Source: an uncultured Thiodictyon sp.
Lineage (GTDB): Bacteria > Pseudomonadota > Gammaproteobacteria > Chromatiales > Chromatiaceae
Assembly (NCBI RefSeq): GCF_903946935.1
Contig: NZ_CAJAXH010000120.1
Span: forward strand, 1 to 64,000
Direction of reading: 5' to 3'
DNA length: 64,000 nucleotides
The notes beneath the pieces were generated by a model, which did not search any database, was not told the DNA's origin, and saw only the letters and a program-made list of their open reading frames with translations. Numbering within the stretch: position 1 is the stretch's first letter; every line of letters begins with the position of its first letter. The translations under genes were made by a program, and so were the position numbers. Shown here one piece after another: positions 27,402 through 39,130 of the stretch.

Positions 27402-28820
27402 TCAGTCCCCCGGCAGGTTCGGCGCCGGCGGCACGACCTTGCGTCGGACCTTCCTGGGCTGCCCGGGCGACGGCACCCCAACGGTGGCGCGACTGCGGGT
27501 CGCCCTGGGCGGCTTGTCGGCCCGGCCCGGCTCGCCGTCGGAGATCGCGAGCAACAACGCGATGGCGCCGAAGGCAGTGAGCAGACTGGCACCGCCGTGG
27601 CTGATGAAGGGCAGGGTGGTGCCAGTCAGTGGGATCGACTTGGTCACGCCGCCGATATTGAGCAGGGTCTGGACGGCCAGCACGGCGGTCAACCCGCCGG
27701 CAAGCAGTCGGCCGAACGGCGAGCGTGCCTGGCCCGCGAGCGCGATCCCGCGCTGGAACAGGACCAGGAAGAACAGGACCACCACGACGCAACCCAGGAA
27801 TCCCAGTTCCTCGCCGATCACAGAATAGATGAAATCGGCGGCGGCGATCGGGGTGTATTCGGGGCTGCCGATGCCAAAGCCCTCGCCCCACAGGCCCCCG
27901 GCGTACATCCCGGACAGGCCTTGAAGGATTTGCCAGCCCTCGCCGGTCGGGTCCTGGAAGGGGTCCAGCCAGGTGTCGATGCGGCGCTGCCCGTGTGCGA
28001 AGAACATGAGTAGCAGTGAACCCAGTCCCACCGCGGCCAGCAGTCCGTAAACCAGATAGCCGATGCGCCCGGTGGCGCTCACCAGCACGGCGAGCAAGGC
28101 CACCCCCAGGATCATGACCATCCCCAGGTCGCGTTGCAACGCCAACAGCCCGGTCAGCACCGCCCAGAAGGCGAGCAGCGGCCAGAGCGCACGCCAGGGG
28201 GGCAGACCGGCGTGCCAACGCGCCAGGGCCTGGCCATGTCGCTCAAGGTACGTGGCAAGCCCTAGCACCACCGTGATCTTGAGCGCCTCGGTCGGCGTCG
28301 TGAATCCCAGCGCATAGACCGCGCCGCGGAAGCGCTGGCCGGTGACCAGCAGGGCGACGACCAGCAGCAATGAGAGCGCGGCCCACAGCCAGAGCCCACG
28401 GGCCAGCACCCGATAGCGCCCGTTGGCAAAAATCAGGGCGCCGGCGGTCATGACGCAGAGCCCGGCCGGTACCAGCCATGGGGTGAGGGCGCCGGAGTCG
28501 CCCTGGAAGCCCCCCATGCGGACCTGGGCGAGCAGACCGAAGCCGGCAAGCCCGGCGACGGTCGCCGTCAAGACCTGATCGCCGCGAAAGCCGGTCAGCA
28601 CCAGGGTCAGATGCACCGCGACCAGGCAGAGCGCGTAGAGGACGAGCGGCAGCAGATCGGTGGCGGCGAGGTGCCGGCCGTCGGCGGCGTCGGCCCCCAG
28701 GATCAACACGAAGCCCAAGGCCATACAGCCGATGCAGGAGAGCAGCAACTCACGTTCGCCGTGACGCCGCTCCCAACTGGCGGCGAACCCGGCGCGCGAC
28801 CCGTTGAGCGGGGCGCTCAT
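27402..28820 (-). CDS. FtsW/RodA/SpoVE-family peptidoglycan glycosyltransferase
   Basis: SEDS polymerase that would polymerise lipid II into glycan strands. The 472 aa have about ten membrane segments. Family landmarks are LLALQRDLGMVMIL, FIYSVIGEELGFLG, GVTKSIPLTGTTLPFISHGGASLL, and the loop with DTWLDPFQDPTGEGWQ. The C terminus is a basic, Pro-rich cytoplasmic tail. ATG 28820 overlaps the stop of the PBP gene by four bases. This coupling of a SEDS protein to a class B PBP is typical of an elongation or division pair. The locus lacks mreBCD and mltB, so it may be an additional pair beside the main mrd genes. Confidence 0.85.
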   Translation of the reverse strand: MSAPLNGSRAGFAASWERRHGERELLLSCIGCMALGFVLILGADAADGRHLAATDLLPLVLYALCLVAVHLTLVLTGFRGDQVLTATVAGLAGFGLLAQVRMGGFQGDSGALTPWLVPAGLCVMTAGALIFANGRYRVLARGLWLWAALSLLLVVALLVTGQRFRGAVYALGFTTPTEALKITVVLGLATYLERHGQALARWHAGLPPWRALWPLLAFWAVLTGLLALQRDLGMVMILGVALLAVLVSATGRIGYLVYGLLAAVGLGSLLLMFFAHGQRRIDTWLDPFQDPTGEGWQILQGLSGMYAGGLWGEGFGIGSPEYTPIAAADFIYSVIGEELGFLGCVVVVLFFLVLFQRGIALAGQARSPFGRLLAGGLTAVLAVQTLLNIGGVTKSIPLTGTTLPFISHGGASLLTAFGAIALLLAISDGEPGRADKPPRATRSRATVGVPSPGQPRKVRRKVVPPAPNLPGD

Positions 28821-30409
28821 GGCCCGACCCCCAATTCGAGCGCTTTGACCAGCAGGTCGCGGGCGATGGGTGCCGCCACACTGGCGCCGAACCCGCCATG
28901 CTCCACCAGCACCGCCACCGCGAGCGTTGGGTCGGCCGCCGGGGCAAAACCGATAAACCAGCTATGGGCGGCCCCGCTTGGGTTCTCGGCGGTGCCGGTC
29001 TTGCCGGCGATGGCCAAGTCGGCGCCATTGATGCCGCGACCGGTCCCCTCGGTGACCACCTTGCGCATCATCCCGGCCAACCGAGCGGCGGTCGACGCCG
29101 ACATATACTGACCCAAAGACGCCGGGGGGTCCTGGGCCAACAGGCGAGGGCGCATGGCAAGCCCCCGGTTGGCCACCGCCGCGGCGATGGTCGCCAGATG
29201 CAGGGGTGAGGCGAGCACGCGGCCCTGGCCGATGGACGCCTGGGCCAGCCCGTAGCGGTCGGTTGCTGCTAGCCGGGGCAGGCGGCCGGTGCTCAGGCTC
29301 CCGTATCGGTCGGTCCCCGGATAGAACCGGACTTGCCGGTCGAACTGGAACCGCTCGCCGGTGCGGGCGAAGGCCTCATGCCCGTAGCGCACGCCGAGTT
29401 GGGCGAAGAAGACGTTGGACGATTGGGCGAAGGCCGTCGGCAGGTCCAGTGCGCCGGCCCCGGACCAGGCGCGGCCCGCCGTGCGTGCGCTGTAGAACTC
29501 GTGGTCGCGGATCGGCGGGTACTGTCGCGAGGTGGTGTAGCCCTGCGCCGGGCAGTTGAGGGTGCCGGTGAAGCCGGCCTCGATCGCCGCCGCGGCCATC
29601 ACCACCTTGAACGCCGAGCCCGGCGGATAGAGCCCCTGGGTGGCGCGGTTCAACAGCGGCGTACCCGGCGCTGGCGAGCGGAACAGGTCGGGGGCCAAGT
29701 GATTGGGATCGAAGGCCGGGTTGGTCGCGAGCGCCAGCAAGGCGCCGTCACGGGTACGCATCAGCACCGCCGCCCCGGCGCGATCCCCCAGCCGCTGCAA
29801 GGCCAGGAGTTGTAGCTCGCTGTCCAGGGTCAGTGTCAGGTCCTGGCCGCGCGGGCGCTGGTCCTTGGTCAGCAATTGGCGACCCAGTTCGCCCCAGGAG
29901 GCCAGGGTCCGCGGCGTCGCCCCATTGAGTTGGGCGTTGCCCGCTGCCTCGGCACCGATCGCACCAAACCGGGGGTCGCTGTAACCGACCGTGTGGGCGA
30001 AGGCGGCGCCGAATGGATAGACGCGATAGACCTGGCCGTCGACCTCCCGGCTCAGTGCCAGGACCCGGCCGCGCCGGTCCAGGATACGCCCGCGCGCAAT
30101 GCGGTGGGCCGGGTTGAACTCACGGCGATCGTGGGACTGCATGAAGGCAACAAACTGTGGTCGAAAGAGCCCGGTCAGTTGCCAACTCGCCTGGTAGAGG
30201 AGCACCGCCAGGAAGACCGTGAGCAAGGCGAGCAGCGGCGCAATGCCGCCCGAAGGGGGCGCGTCGACCGGTCGAAGTTGCGTCCAGGCGCGCCACAGGA
30301 TCACACACGCGGCGAGGAAGAAGGCCAGGTGCAGAATCAGGCGTAGCGCCGGCCAAGCGGCGGAACCGACCAGACTAGCGAAGAGTTGCAGCGGATCAAA
30401 GGCGGTCAC
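28817..30409 (-). CDS. Class B penicillin-binding protein (PBP2/PbpA-like transpeptidase)
   Basis: Cross-links peptidoglycan together with the SEDS polymerase encoded next to it. The 530 aa begin with two hydrophobic segments (about 20-40 and 57-75), followed by a pedestal region and the transpeptidase domain. The three active-site motifs are present: SAFK with Ser265 and Lys268 (YPPGSAFKVV), SSN in FAQSSNVFF, and KTG in AGKTGTAE. The arrangement resembles the PbpA-RodA pair of Gram-positive bacteria. Start is GTG 30409. It overlaps the SEDS gene as ATGA. Confidence 0.85.
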   Translation of the reverse strand: MTAFDPLQLFASLVGSAAWPALRLILHLAFFLAACVILWRAWTQLRPVDAPPSGGIAPLLALLTVFLAVLLYQASWQLTGLFRPQFVAFMQSHDRREFNPAHRIARGRILDRRGRVLALSREVDGQVYRVYPFGAAFAHTVGYSDPRFGAIGAEAAGNAQLNGATPRTLASWGELGRQLLTKDQRPRGQDLTLTLDSELQLLALQRLGDRAGAAVLMRTRDGALLALATNPAFDPNHLAPDLFRSPAPGTPLLNRATQGLYPPGSAFKVVMAAAAIEAGFTGTLNCPAQGYTTSRQYPPIRDHEFYSARTAGRAWSGAGALDLPTAFAQSSNVFFAQLGVRYGHEAFARTGERFQFDRQVRFYPGTDRYGSLSTGRLPRLAATDRYGLAQASIGQGRVLASPLHLATIAAAVANRGLAMRPRLLAQDPPASLGQYMSASTAARLAGMMRKVVTEGTGRGINGADLAIAGKTGTAENPSGAAHSWFIGFAPAADPTLAVAVLVEHGGFGASVAAPIARDLLVKALELGVGP

Positions 30410-30510
30410 GCTTGGGGCTGGTCCTGAGTGTGGAAGGGCTGAGCATTATCGTGAAAGTCGCGCCGGGAGCGCGCTCCAATAAGCAATTCACGGAGCCAGA
30501 AATAAAGCAA

Positions 30511-30540
30511 TTGACATTATTTAGTGAAGTATGCTAAAAT
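30511..30540 (+). promoter_or_regulatory. Sigma-70-type promoter upstream of the methyltransferase gene
   Basis: TTGACA at 30511-30516 and TAAAAT at 30535-30540 with an 18-base spacer. The stretch is AT-rich, unlike its surroundings. It lies about 40 bases before the GTG start at 30583. Confidence 0.55.
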
Positions 30541-30582
30541 CGATACGCATTAATTTTGATAATTATTTTTGGAGTCTTGTCT

Positions 30583-31380
30583 GTGACACAGGAAGCGCAA
30601 AAACTTAGCCTTTTGAAAAAAACGCTTACCTCTATCGCACGCAATGGAATTATTGCGACTTTTTTTAAAATTCTAAGGTACCCGGCGCTTGCTTTCAATA
30701 GGGCAAAGTTAAGTTATCTTATAAAACGCGGCAACGCCGAAGCTATTTTCACCGAGATTTTTACTCGCAACCACTGGAGCAACGACGAGAGCGTCAGCGG
30801 TGACGGCTCGACGCTTGCCTATACGGAAAACATCAGGACTGAGCTGCCCATACTGTTAGGCAAGCTTTCGGTAAAGAAAATTTTCGATGCTCCTTGCGGC
30901 GATTTTCGCTGGATGCGTTGTGTTTTAGATAACTGCAAAGGCATCAGTTACATCGGCGGCGATATCGTTAAGCCACTGATCGAAGGGCATAATTCAAAAT
31001 TCAGAAACATCAGCACCGAGTTTATACATATCGACCTTATAAATGGTCGTTTTCCGCCCGCGGATTTAATGATATGTCGCGACTGCTTATTTCATTTTTC
31101 TTTTCGCGACACCCGCTCAGTGCTCCAGAACTTCCTGGAATCTGAAATACCTTTTCTGTTAACAACGACCCATCTTAAAAATGGGGCGATGGTGCGAAAC
31201 CACGACATCAAAACCGGTGAGTTCCGGCGTATTGATCTATTCGCTGAGCCGTACTTTTTCCCAGAAAATACAGTCTGCCGGATCAATGATGGCAGAGGCC
31301 CGGATTACGAGAGAGCGATGTGTCTCTGGACCAGAGAGCAAATAGCGACTGTACTTGATAACCTCAAGAAATTTTGTTAA
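30583..31380 (+). CDS. Class I SAM-dependent methyltransferase, probably acquired
   Basis: The 265 aa have a Rossmann-type core with motif I written FDAPCGDFRWM in place of GxGxG, then YIGGDIV (motif II-like) and DLMICRDCLFHFSF. The substrate is unknown; the motif-I variant is known from proteins near glycan genes. The DNA is much richer in A and T than every neighbour. GTG 30583 follows GGAG at eight bases and is preferred over a TTG at 30556. It interrupts the space between the PBP gene on the other strand and the SPFH gene. The signs point to horizontal transfer. Confidence 0.72.
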   Translation: MTQEAQKLSLLKKTLTSIARNGIIATFFKILRYPALAFNRAKLSYLIKRGNAEAIFTEIFTRNHWSNDESVSGDGSTLAYTENIRTELPILLGKLSVKKIFDAPCGDFRWMRCVLDNCKGISYIGGDIVKPLIEGHNSKFRNISTEFIHIDLINGRFPPADLMICRDCLFHFSFRDTRSVLQNFLESEIPFLLTTTHLKNGAMVRNHDIKTGEFRRIDLFAEPYFFPENTVCRINDGRGPDYERAMCLWTREQIATVLDNLKKFC

Positions 31381-31415
31381 ATCGGTATCCAGCAAATTGA
31401 TTCGGAGGTGGTGAC

Positions 31416-32537
31416 ATGGGCTTGTGGGGCAAACTGACCTCGGAGTTCATCGACATCGTCGAATGGACTGAAGACCGGCCCGATGTGCTGGTCCATCGTT
31501 TTGAGCGATATCAACACGAGATCAAGATGGGCGCCCAGCTCACCGTGCGCGAAGGCCAACTGGCCGTGATGGTGAATGAGGGTCAATTGGGCAAGGACCA
31601 GGTGGCCGATGTATTCGCGCCCGGCATGTATACGCTGACCACCGATAACATGCTGGTCCTGACCACGCTCAAGGGCTGGAAATACGGCTTCAGTTCGCCC
31701 TTCAAGGCGGAGGTGTATTTCTTCAACACCCGCATCTTCACCGATCTCAAGTGGGGCACGCCCGGGCCCGCCACCATGCGTGACCCGGAGTTCGGTGTGG
31801 TGCGGGTGAGCGCCTTTGGCATCTATGCCATCCGCATCAAGAACCCCACGCTCATGCTGGTCGAGCTGGTCGGTACCAAGGCCGAATTCACGGTCGGCGA
31901 TATCGAGGACAATCTGCGCGGCAAGGTGGGCTCGCGGATCAAGGAGGTCATGCCGGAGGCCGGTCTGCCGGTCATCGACTTGGAAGGCAAGGTCAGCCTC
32001 CTAGGCGAGCGGCTCAAGGAAAAAATCGCGCCTGATTTCGACAAGTTCGGTCTGACGCTGACCGAGGTCCAGGTCCAGGATATCGGCCTGCCCGAGGAGG
32101 TTGAGAAGGCCATCGACCAGCAGGGCGCCATGCGCGCCATTGGCAACATGAACCAGTTTGCCCAGTACCAGGCCGCCCAGTCCATCCGCGATGCGGCGCA
32201 AAATCCGGGTACGGTCGGCGCCGTGCTGGGCATGGGGGTCGGCGGCGGACTCAATCAGGCCATGGGCGGCCTGTTCCAGACGGCGCCCCAGGCACCGGCG
32301 GCCGGTCCCGCCACGCCTCCCCCGTTACCGGGTGCGGTGAGCTTTTTTGTCGCCAGCGATGGCCAGCAGACCGGGCCATTCGATCTTGCCCTGTTACAGG
32401 CGCAGATTCAATCCGGGCAGTTGCAGCGCCAATCCTTGGTCTGGAGGCAGGGCATGGCCGCCTGGGTGCCGGCCGGTGAGCAGCCCGAGTTGGCGCCCTG
32501 GTTTGCCCAGATGCCGCCGCCACTGCCGCCGCACTAG
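31416..32537 (+). CDS. SPFH-domain (virion-core-like) protein with C-terminal GYF_2 domain
   Basis: The 373 aa consist of an SPFH/band-7-like domain of the YdjI type (about residues 30-255), a Gly/Ala-rich linker with MGVGGGLNQAMGG, and a C-terminal GYF_2 domain (FFVASDGQQTGPFDL, then WRQGMAAWVPAGE). YdjI-type proteins are linked to membrane stress or phage-shock-like complexes in other bacteria. A good ribosome site (GGAGGTG) precedes ATG 31416. The zinc-ribbon gene follows 29 bases later, a pairing that recurs in many genomes and suggests a shared complex. Exact function is not known. Confidence 0.8.
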   Translation: MGLWGKLTSEFIDIVEWTEDRPDVLVHRFERYQHEIKMGAQLTVREGQLAVMVNEGQLGKDQVADVFAPGMYTLTTDNMLVLTTLKGWKYGFSSPFKAEVYFFNTRIFTDLKWGTPGPATMRDPEFGVVRVSAFGIYAIRIKNPTLMLVELVGTKAEFTVGDIEDNLRGKVGSRIKEVMPEAGLPVIDLEGKVSLLGERLKEKIAPDFDKFGLTLTEVQVQDIGLPEEVEKAIDQQGAMRAIGNMNQFAQYQAAQSIRDAAQNPGTVGAVLGMGVGGGLNQAMGGLFQTAPQAPAAGPATPPPLPGAVSFFVASDGQQTGPFDLALLQAQIQSGQLQRQSLVWRQGMAAWVPAGEQPELAPWFAQMPPPLPPH

Positions 32538-32566
32538 CGCTCAGTGACGCCCCCAAGTTAAAGACG

Positions 32567-33661
32567 ATGACAATGTCGACCCATGTCTATCCCTGCACTG
32601 CCTGTGGTGCCAAGCTGGAATTCGCCCCCGGTCAGTTGGCGCTGCGTTGTCCCTACTGCGGGAGCGAGAACGCGGTGGCGCAACCCGCCGCGCAGGACAC
32701 CGCACAGGCGCTCGAAGAGCTTGACTATGCCGCCTTTCTAGCCCAAGCGGTCGGCAATGAACCGGCCATCGAGCGCCAGACGGTCAAGTGTCCGGGTTGC
32801 GGGGCGGCCTCCCAACTACCGGCCAATGTCACCGCCGACCGTTGTCCGTTCTGTGCCATCCCGCTGATTGCCGGCAATGCCTATGCCGGTCGCACCATTG
32901 CGCCACGCGCCGTGGCACCCTTCGACATCCCCGAGGCGCGGGCACGCACGCAGTTTCGCGATTGGATCAAGGGCCTGTGGTTTGCCCCCAATGCGCTCAA
33001 GCAGGCCTATCGCGCGGCGAGCGGGCTCAAGGGCATCTATCTTCCTTATTGGACCTATGACAGCGATACCGTCACGCCTTACCGAGGCGAACGCGGTGTG
33101 TACTATTATGTCACCGAGCGCTATGTCGAGAATGGCGAGACCAAGACGCGTGAGGTGCAGCACACCCGCTGGCACCCGGCCGCGGGGCAGGTGGCGGTGG
33201 GCTTCGACGATGTGCTGGTGCCCGCCAGCCAGTCCCTGCCGGGCGATTATCTGAACCATCTGGAACCCTGGAAACTGACCGGCCTACAGCCCTATCGCGA
33301 GGACTATCTGGCCGGCTTCACCGTCGAGGCCTACCAGATCGGGCTGGAGGACGGGTTCACCGCCGCGCGCGCGCGCATGGAGCCGCAGATTCGCGCCGCC
33401 ATCTGTCGCGACATCGGCGGCGATGAGCAGCGGATCCACCAGATGACGCCGCGCTACCATCAGATCCGCTTCAAGCACATCCTGCTGCCGGTGTGGCTGT
33501 CGACCTATCAGTATGCCGATAAGACCTGGCGCTTCCTGGTCAATGGCCAGACGGGCGAGGTGCAGGGTGAGCGGCCTTGGTCGGCGTGGAAGATCGCCTT
33601 TGCCGTCGTGGCGGTCTTGCTGGTGGTGGGTGGATTGATCTATCTGAATCAAGGTCAATAG
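32567..33661 (+). CDS. Zinc-ribbon membrane protein, partner of the SPFH protein
   Basis: The 364 aa carry two zinc ribbons near the N terminus: CTACGAKLEF with CPYCGSEN, and CPGCGAAS with CPFCAIPL. A long soluble domain follows, with FDIPEARARTQFRDWIKGLW and the repeated KGIYLPYWTYD and ILLPVWLSTYQY blocks. The C terminus is a single membrane anchor (IAFAVVAVLLVVGGLIYL). It is probably the effector or scaffold partner of the SPFH protein. ATGs at 32567 and 32573 are both possible starts. A strong terminator follows at 33678. Confidence 0.78.
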   Translation: MTMSTHVYPCTACGAKLEFAPGQLALRCPYCGSENAVAQPAAQDTAQALEELDYAAFLAQAVGNEPAIERQTVKCPGCGAASQLPANVTADRCPFCAIPLIAGNAYAGRTIAPRAVAPFDIPEARARTQFRDWIKGLWFAPNALKQAYRAASGLKGIYLPYWTYDSDTVTPYRGERGVYYYVTERYVENGETKTREVQHTRWHPAAGQVAVGFDDVLVPASQSLPGDYLNHLEPWKLTGLQPYREDYLAGFTVEAYQIGLEDGFTAARARMEPQIRAAICRDIGGDEQRIHQMTPRYHQIRFKHILLPVWLSTYQYADKTWRFLVNGQTGEVQGERPWSAWKIAFAVVAVLLVVGGLIYLNQGQ

Positions 33662-33677
33662 TCGTGCGCGGTTAACC

Positions 33678-33711
33678 CCGCCGCGGCGCTGACACGTCGC
33701 CGCGGCGGTTT
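33678..33711 (+). terminator. Rho-independent terminator after the zinc-ribbon gene
   Basis: Perfect 11-bp stem, CCGCCGCGGCG at 33678-33688 with CGCCGCGGCGG at 33698-33708, loop of nine bases, followed by TTT. Confidence 0.75.
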
Positions 33712-33748
33712 GATAAACTAAAAGCGATTAAATTTCGAGGAGTTCACA

Positions 33749-34042
33749 GTGGACTATACCATTCGACAAGGCACGCGCTTTCCGCCCAACGATGGCGCGG
33801 TGGCATGGATCGACCCCAGGGTATACGAGGACAAGAGCCAGTTTAAGCCCGCCTTCGCTGCACTGATCGTCAACGAGGCGCTGGCCGGTTGCGGGCTGGT
33901 GACACTGCAACAGGACTGGCTCACCGCCGGGATGATCTGCATGGTGCGGGTCGAGAACCTGGCGCCGCTCGCGGCAGAGATCCGCTGGATCAGGGAGCTG
34001 GGAGAAGGTGTGGTCAAGATTGGCGTCGCGTTTCTCGAATAG
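33749..34042 (+). CDS. PilZ-like small protein
   Basis: The 97 aa are compatible with a compact PilZ fold: ALIVNEALAGCGLVTL, then the closing strand VKIGVAFLE, typical of PilZ C termini. The N-terminal RxxxR part of the c-di-GMP site is not clear, so ligand binding is doubtful. GTG 33749 has GAGGAG seven bases upstream. It stands alone between two terminators. Confidence 0.6.
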   Translation: MDYTIRQGTRFPPNDGAVAWIDPRVYEDKSQFKPAFAALIVNEALAGCGLVTLQQDWLTAGMICMVRVENLAPLAAEIRWIRELGEGVVKIGVAFLE

Positions 34043-34133
34043 CGCGCGAGACCTCGTTGGCCGTGAATCCTGCACGGCCATGGAGCCTCACAGCAGGGGC
34101 CAGATTCTGCAAGAGAGATGACACGCGCAAGGA

Positions 34134-34154
34134 CGGCTTTCGGCACGAAAGCCG
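34134..34154 (+). terminator. Hairpin after the PilZ-like gene
   Basis: 8-bp stem CGGCTTTC (34134-34141) with GAAAGCCG (34147-34154), followed by GTTTCCTT. The U-tract is weak. The remaining bases up to 34327 hold no gene that I can support. Confidence 0.5.
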
Positions 34155-34327
34155 GTTTCCTTCGACGTGATGCGGGAAGATTCTATACACAGTCACTGGG
34201 CTAGGGAACAGGCGTTACGCGGCCCTAAGCCTCCTGGCCCCATGGCGAAGACGGCCGATAATGTATATTATGTAAAGTCACGGCAACCGGGGCACGGCGG
34301 CAGACTCGGGCCGAACCCATCGCCCAG

Positions 34328-35002
34328 TCACAGCAGCCCCCGTTCGGCCAGCGAGGTCCCCGGTCCTTCGCCGATGATCAGGTGATCGAGGACGCGCACC
34401 TCGATCAGGGCGAGCGCCTCCTTGAGCCGCTGGGTGATCCGCAGGTCCGCCTGACTGGGCTCCGCCACCCCGGATGGATGGTTGTGGGCGAAGATCACCG
34501 CGGCGGCGTTGGTCTCCAGCACGCGCCGAACCACCTCCCGCGGATGGACGCTTGAACCGTCGATGGTCCCATGGAACAGCTCCTCATAGCGGATCACCCG
34601 GTGGCGGTTGTCCAGGTACAGGCAGGCAAAGACCTCGTGAGGGAGCCCGTAGAGCTTGAGTTTCAGAAAGTCACGGGTCGCCTCCGGGCTGGTGAGCACG
34701 TCTTGATCGGCGACCCGGGTCAGCAGATAGCGGCGACTGAGTTCCATCACCGCCTTGAGTTGGGCGTACTTGGCCGGGCCGAGGCCCTTGACCGCACAGA
34801 AGCGGCGCTCGTCCGCCGCCATCAGGCCGGTCAGCCCCTCGAAGGTGGTGAGCAGGTCGCGCGCCAGATCGACCGCACTCTTGCCGGGGATGCCGGTGCG
34901 CAGAAAGATCGCCAGCAGCTCCGCGTTGGTCAGCGACTCGGCCCCACGCTCCAGCAGTTTCTCCCGCGGGCGCTCGTCCGCGGGCCAATCGGTAATTGCC
35001 AT
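34328..35002 (-). CDS. radC: RadC family protein (JAB/MPN metalloprotease-like)
   Basis: The 224 aa combine an N-terminal helix-hairpin-helix region ([32 protein letters not shown]) with a C-terminal JAB domain carrying [18 protein letters not shown] and the metal motif HNHPSGxxxPSxxD (about residues 172-184). This is the full family length. The biological role of RadC remains uncertain; the old DNA-repair label is not well supported. ATG 35002 has a purine-rich GGGAGG site; the frame extends upstream to 35110 without conserved sequence. It is divergent from coaBC. Confidence 0.92.
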   Translation of the reverse strand: MAITDWPADERPREKLLERGAESLTNAELLAIFLRTGIPGKSAVDLARDLLTTFEGLTGLMAADERRFCAVKGLGPAKYAQLKAVMELSRRYLLTRVADQDVLTSPEATRDFLKLKLYGLPHEVFACLYLDNRHRVIRYEELFHGTIDGSSVHPREVVRRVLETNAAAVIFAHNHPSGVAEPSQADLRITQRLKEALALIEVRVLDHLIIGEGPGTSLAERGLL

Positions 35003-35166
35003 GCCCCTCGCCTCCCGCTCAACATCCGCTCGCCGCCCGCTCCCGAACCGTGCGGGCGGCGTCGTTGGCGACGAAGCCCCCGCGGATCGGGTACACTTTA
35101 GGCCATTCAAGGCCCGTGGTCACGACCTAAGGCTAGATCAAATCCCTCGACGGTGCCAATCCCTGG

Positions 35167-36360
35167 ATGAACATACTGCTCGGCGTGAGCGGCGGTATCG
35201 CCGCCTATAAGGCCGCGGACCTGGTGCGGCGCCTGCGCGAGCGCGACTGTGCGGTGCGGGTAGTGATGACGGCCGCGGCGACGGCCTTCGTCAGCCCGCT
35301 GACCTTCCAGGCGCTCTCCGGTCATCCGGTGCGCACGGCCCTGCTCGATCCAGCCGCTGAGGCCGGCATGGACCACATCGAACTGGCCCGCTGGGCGGAT
35401 CGGGTCCTGTTGGCCCCGGCCACCGCCGACCTGATCGCCCGGCTGGCCGCCGGGCTGGCCGATGACCTGCCGACCACCCTGGTGCTGGCCACGGCCGCCC
35501 CACTGTATCTGGCCCCGGCGATGAATCAACAGATGTGGCGCCACCCGGCGACCCAGGAGAACCTGGAGCGCCTGCGCGGCCGCGGCGTGCAGGTCCTGGG
35601 CCCGGGCGTCGGCAGTCAGGCCTGCGGCGACCACGGGCCGGGACGGATGCTGGAGCCCGCGGAGCTGGTCGCGGCCCTGCTCGCCGCCGACCCGGGGCTG
35701 GACTCAGGTCCGCTGACCGGGGTACGTACACTGGTCACTGCCGGCCCCACCCGCGAACCGCTCGACCCGGTGCGCTACCTGGGCAACCGCAGCTCCGGGC
35801 GCATGGGCTACGCGGTGGCCACGGCCCTGGCCGAGTTGGGGGCCAGGGTGACCCTGGTCAGCGGCCCGACGGCCCTGCCCTCCCCGGCTGGGGTCGCGCG
35901 GGTCGACGTGGAGACCGCCGGTGAGATGCACGCGGCCGTGCTGGCGCGGGTCGACGCGGTCGATCTGTTCGTCGCCGCGGCGGCGGTGGCGGACTATCGG
36001 CCCGCCGCCCCAGCCCCGCAGAAAATCAAGAAGGCGGACGCCGAACTGGTGGTGCGTCTGGTGCGTAACCCGGATATCCTGGCCGAGGTCGCGGCCCGGC
36101 CAAGCCCGCCCTTCACGGTTGGCTTCGCCGCCGAAACCGACCGGCTGGAAGACCACGCGCTGGCCAAGCTGCGCACCAAGCGGCTGCGCATGATCGCCGC
36201 CAACTGGGTCGGGGCGACTGAAGGCGGCTTCGAGCGCAGCGACAACGCACTGACCGTGTTGTGGCCGGACGGCCGCCGGGAGTTGCCCATGATGCCCAAG
36301 ACCCAGCTCGCCCGGGAACTGGCCCTGTTGATTGCGGAGCGGTATGTTGCATCGTCTTGA
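35167..36360 (+). CDS. coaBC: Bifunctional phosphopantothenoylcysteine decarboxylase / phosphopantothenate-cysteine ligase
   Basis: Two consecutive steps of coenzyme A synthesis. The 397 aa open with the flavoprotein CoaC domain ([20 protein letters not shown], the active-site region APAMNQQMW, and CGDHGPGRM) and continue with the CoaB ligase domain ([32 protein letters not shown]). It overlaps dut by 17 bases, the usual coaBC-dut arrangement of Gammaproteobacteria. ATG 35167 fits the family start. Confidence 0.95.
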   Translation: MNILLGVSGGIAAYKAADLVRRLRERDCAVRVVMTAAATAFVSPLTFQALSGHPVRTALLDPAAEAGMDHIELARWADRVLLAPATADLIARLAAGLADDLPTTLVLATAAPLYLAPAMNQQMWRHPATQENLERLRGRGVQVLGPGVGSQACGDHGPGRMLEPAELVAALLAADPGLDSGPLTGVRTLVTAGPTREPLDPVRYLGNRSSGRMGYAVATALAELGARVTLVSGPTALPSPAGVARVDVETAGEMHAAVLARVDAVDLFVAAAAVADYRPAAPAPQKIKKADAELVVRLVRNPDILAEVAARPSPPFTVGFAAETDRLEDHALAKLRTKRLRMIAANWVGATEGGFERSDNALTVLWPDGRRELPMMPKTQLARELALLIAERYVASS

Positions 36361-36802
36361 GGTCAAGATTCTGGACCCCCGCCTGGGGACTGAGTTTGCG
36401 CTGCCGCACTATGCGAGCGCGGGCGCCGCCGGGCTCGACCTGCGGGCCATGCTGGCGGCCCCACTCGACCTGCCGCCCGGGGGTTGCGAGCTGATCCCCA
36501 CCGGGATGGCGATCCATATCGCCGCCCCCGGGGTTGCCGGCCTGATCCTGCCGCGCTCGGGACTGGGGCACCGCCACGGTATCGTGCTCGGCAATCTGGT
36601 CGGCCTGATCGATTCGGACTATCAGGGCCAACTCCTGGTGTCGTGCTGGAACCGCGGCGGCGAGTCCTTCCGGGTCGAGGTTGGCGAGCGGATTGCGCAA
36701 CTGGTGCTGGTCCCGGTGCTGCACGCCCAATTGGACCTGGTCACTGACTTTGCCGAGTCGGCGCGAGGCGTCGGCGGCTTCGGCCACACGGGTCAGCACT
36801 AA
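36344..36802 (+). CDS. dut: dUTP diphosphatase
   Basis: Trimeric dUTPase that turns dUTP into dUMP, keeping uracil out of DNA and feeding dTMP synthesis. All five motifs are seen in 152 aa: [40 protein letters not shown] and [10 protein letters not shown]. The ATG at 36344 lies inside the end of coaBC. Confidence 0.95.
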   Translation: MLHRLEVKILDPRLGTEFALPHYASAGAAGLDLRAMLAAPLDLPPGGCELIPTGMAIHIAAPGVAGLILPRSGLGHRHGIVLGNLVGLIDSDYQGQLLVSCWNRGGESFRVEVGERIAQLVLVPVLHAQLDLVTDFAESARGVGGFGHTGQH

Positions 36803-36871
36803 GACGGCACCGGCCGATCCGGGATCATTCAGCTTGCGCGCCCGCCGGGTTGCGCGATGGGGAGACACGGC

Positions 36872-39129
<2,258 letters not shown>

Positions 39130-39130
39130 C

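Noticed and set aside
35535-35924. Alternative-frame open stretch inside coaBC
   Set aside because: CoaBC is unmistakable in its own frame; the alternative is repetitive Arg/Pro/Gly sequence.
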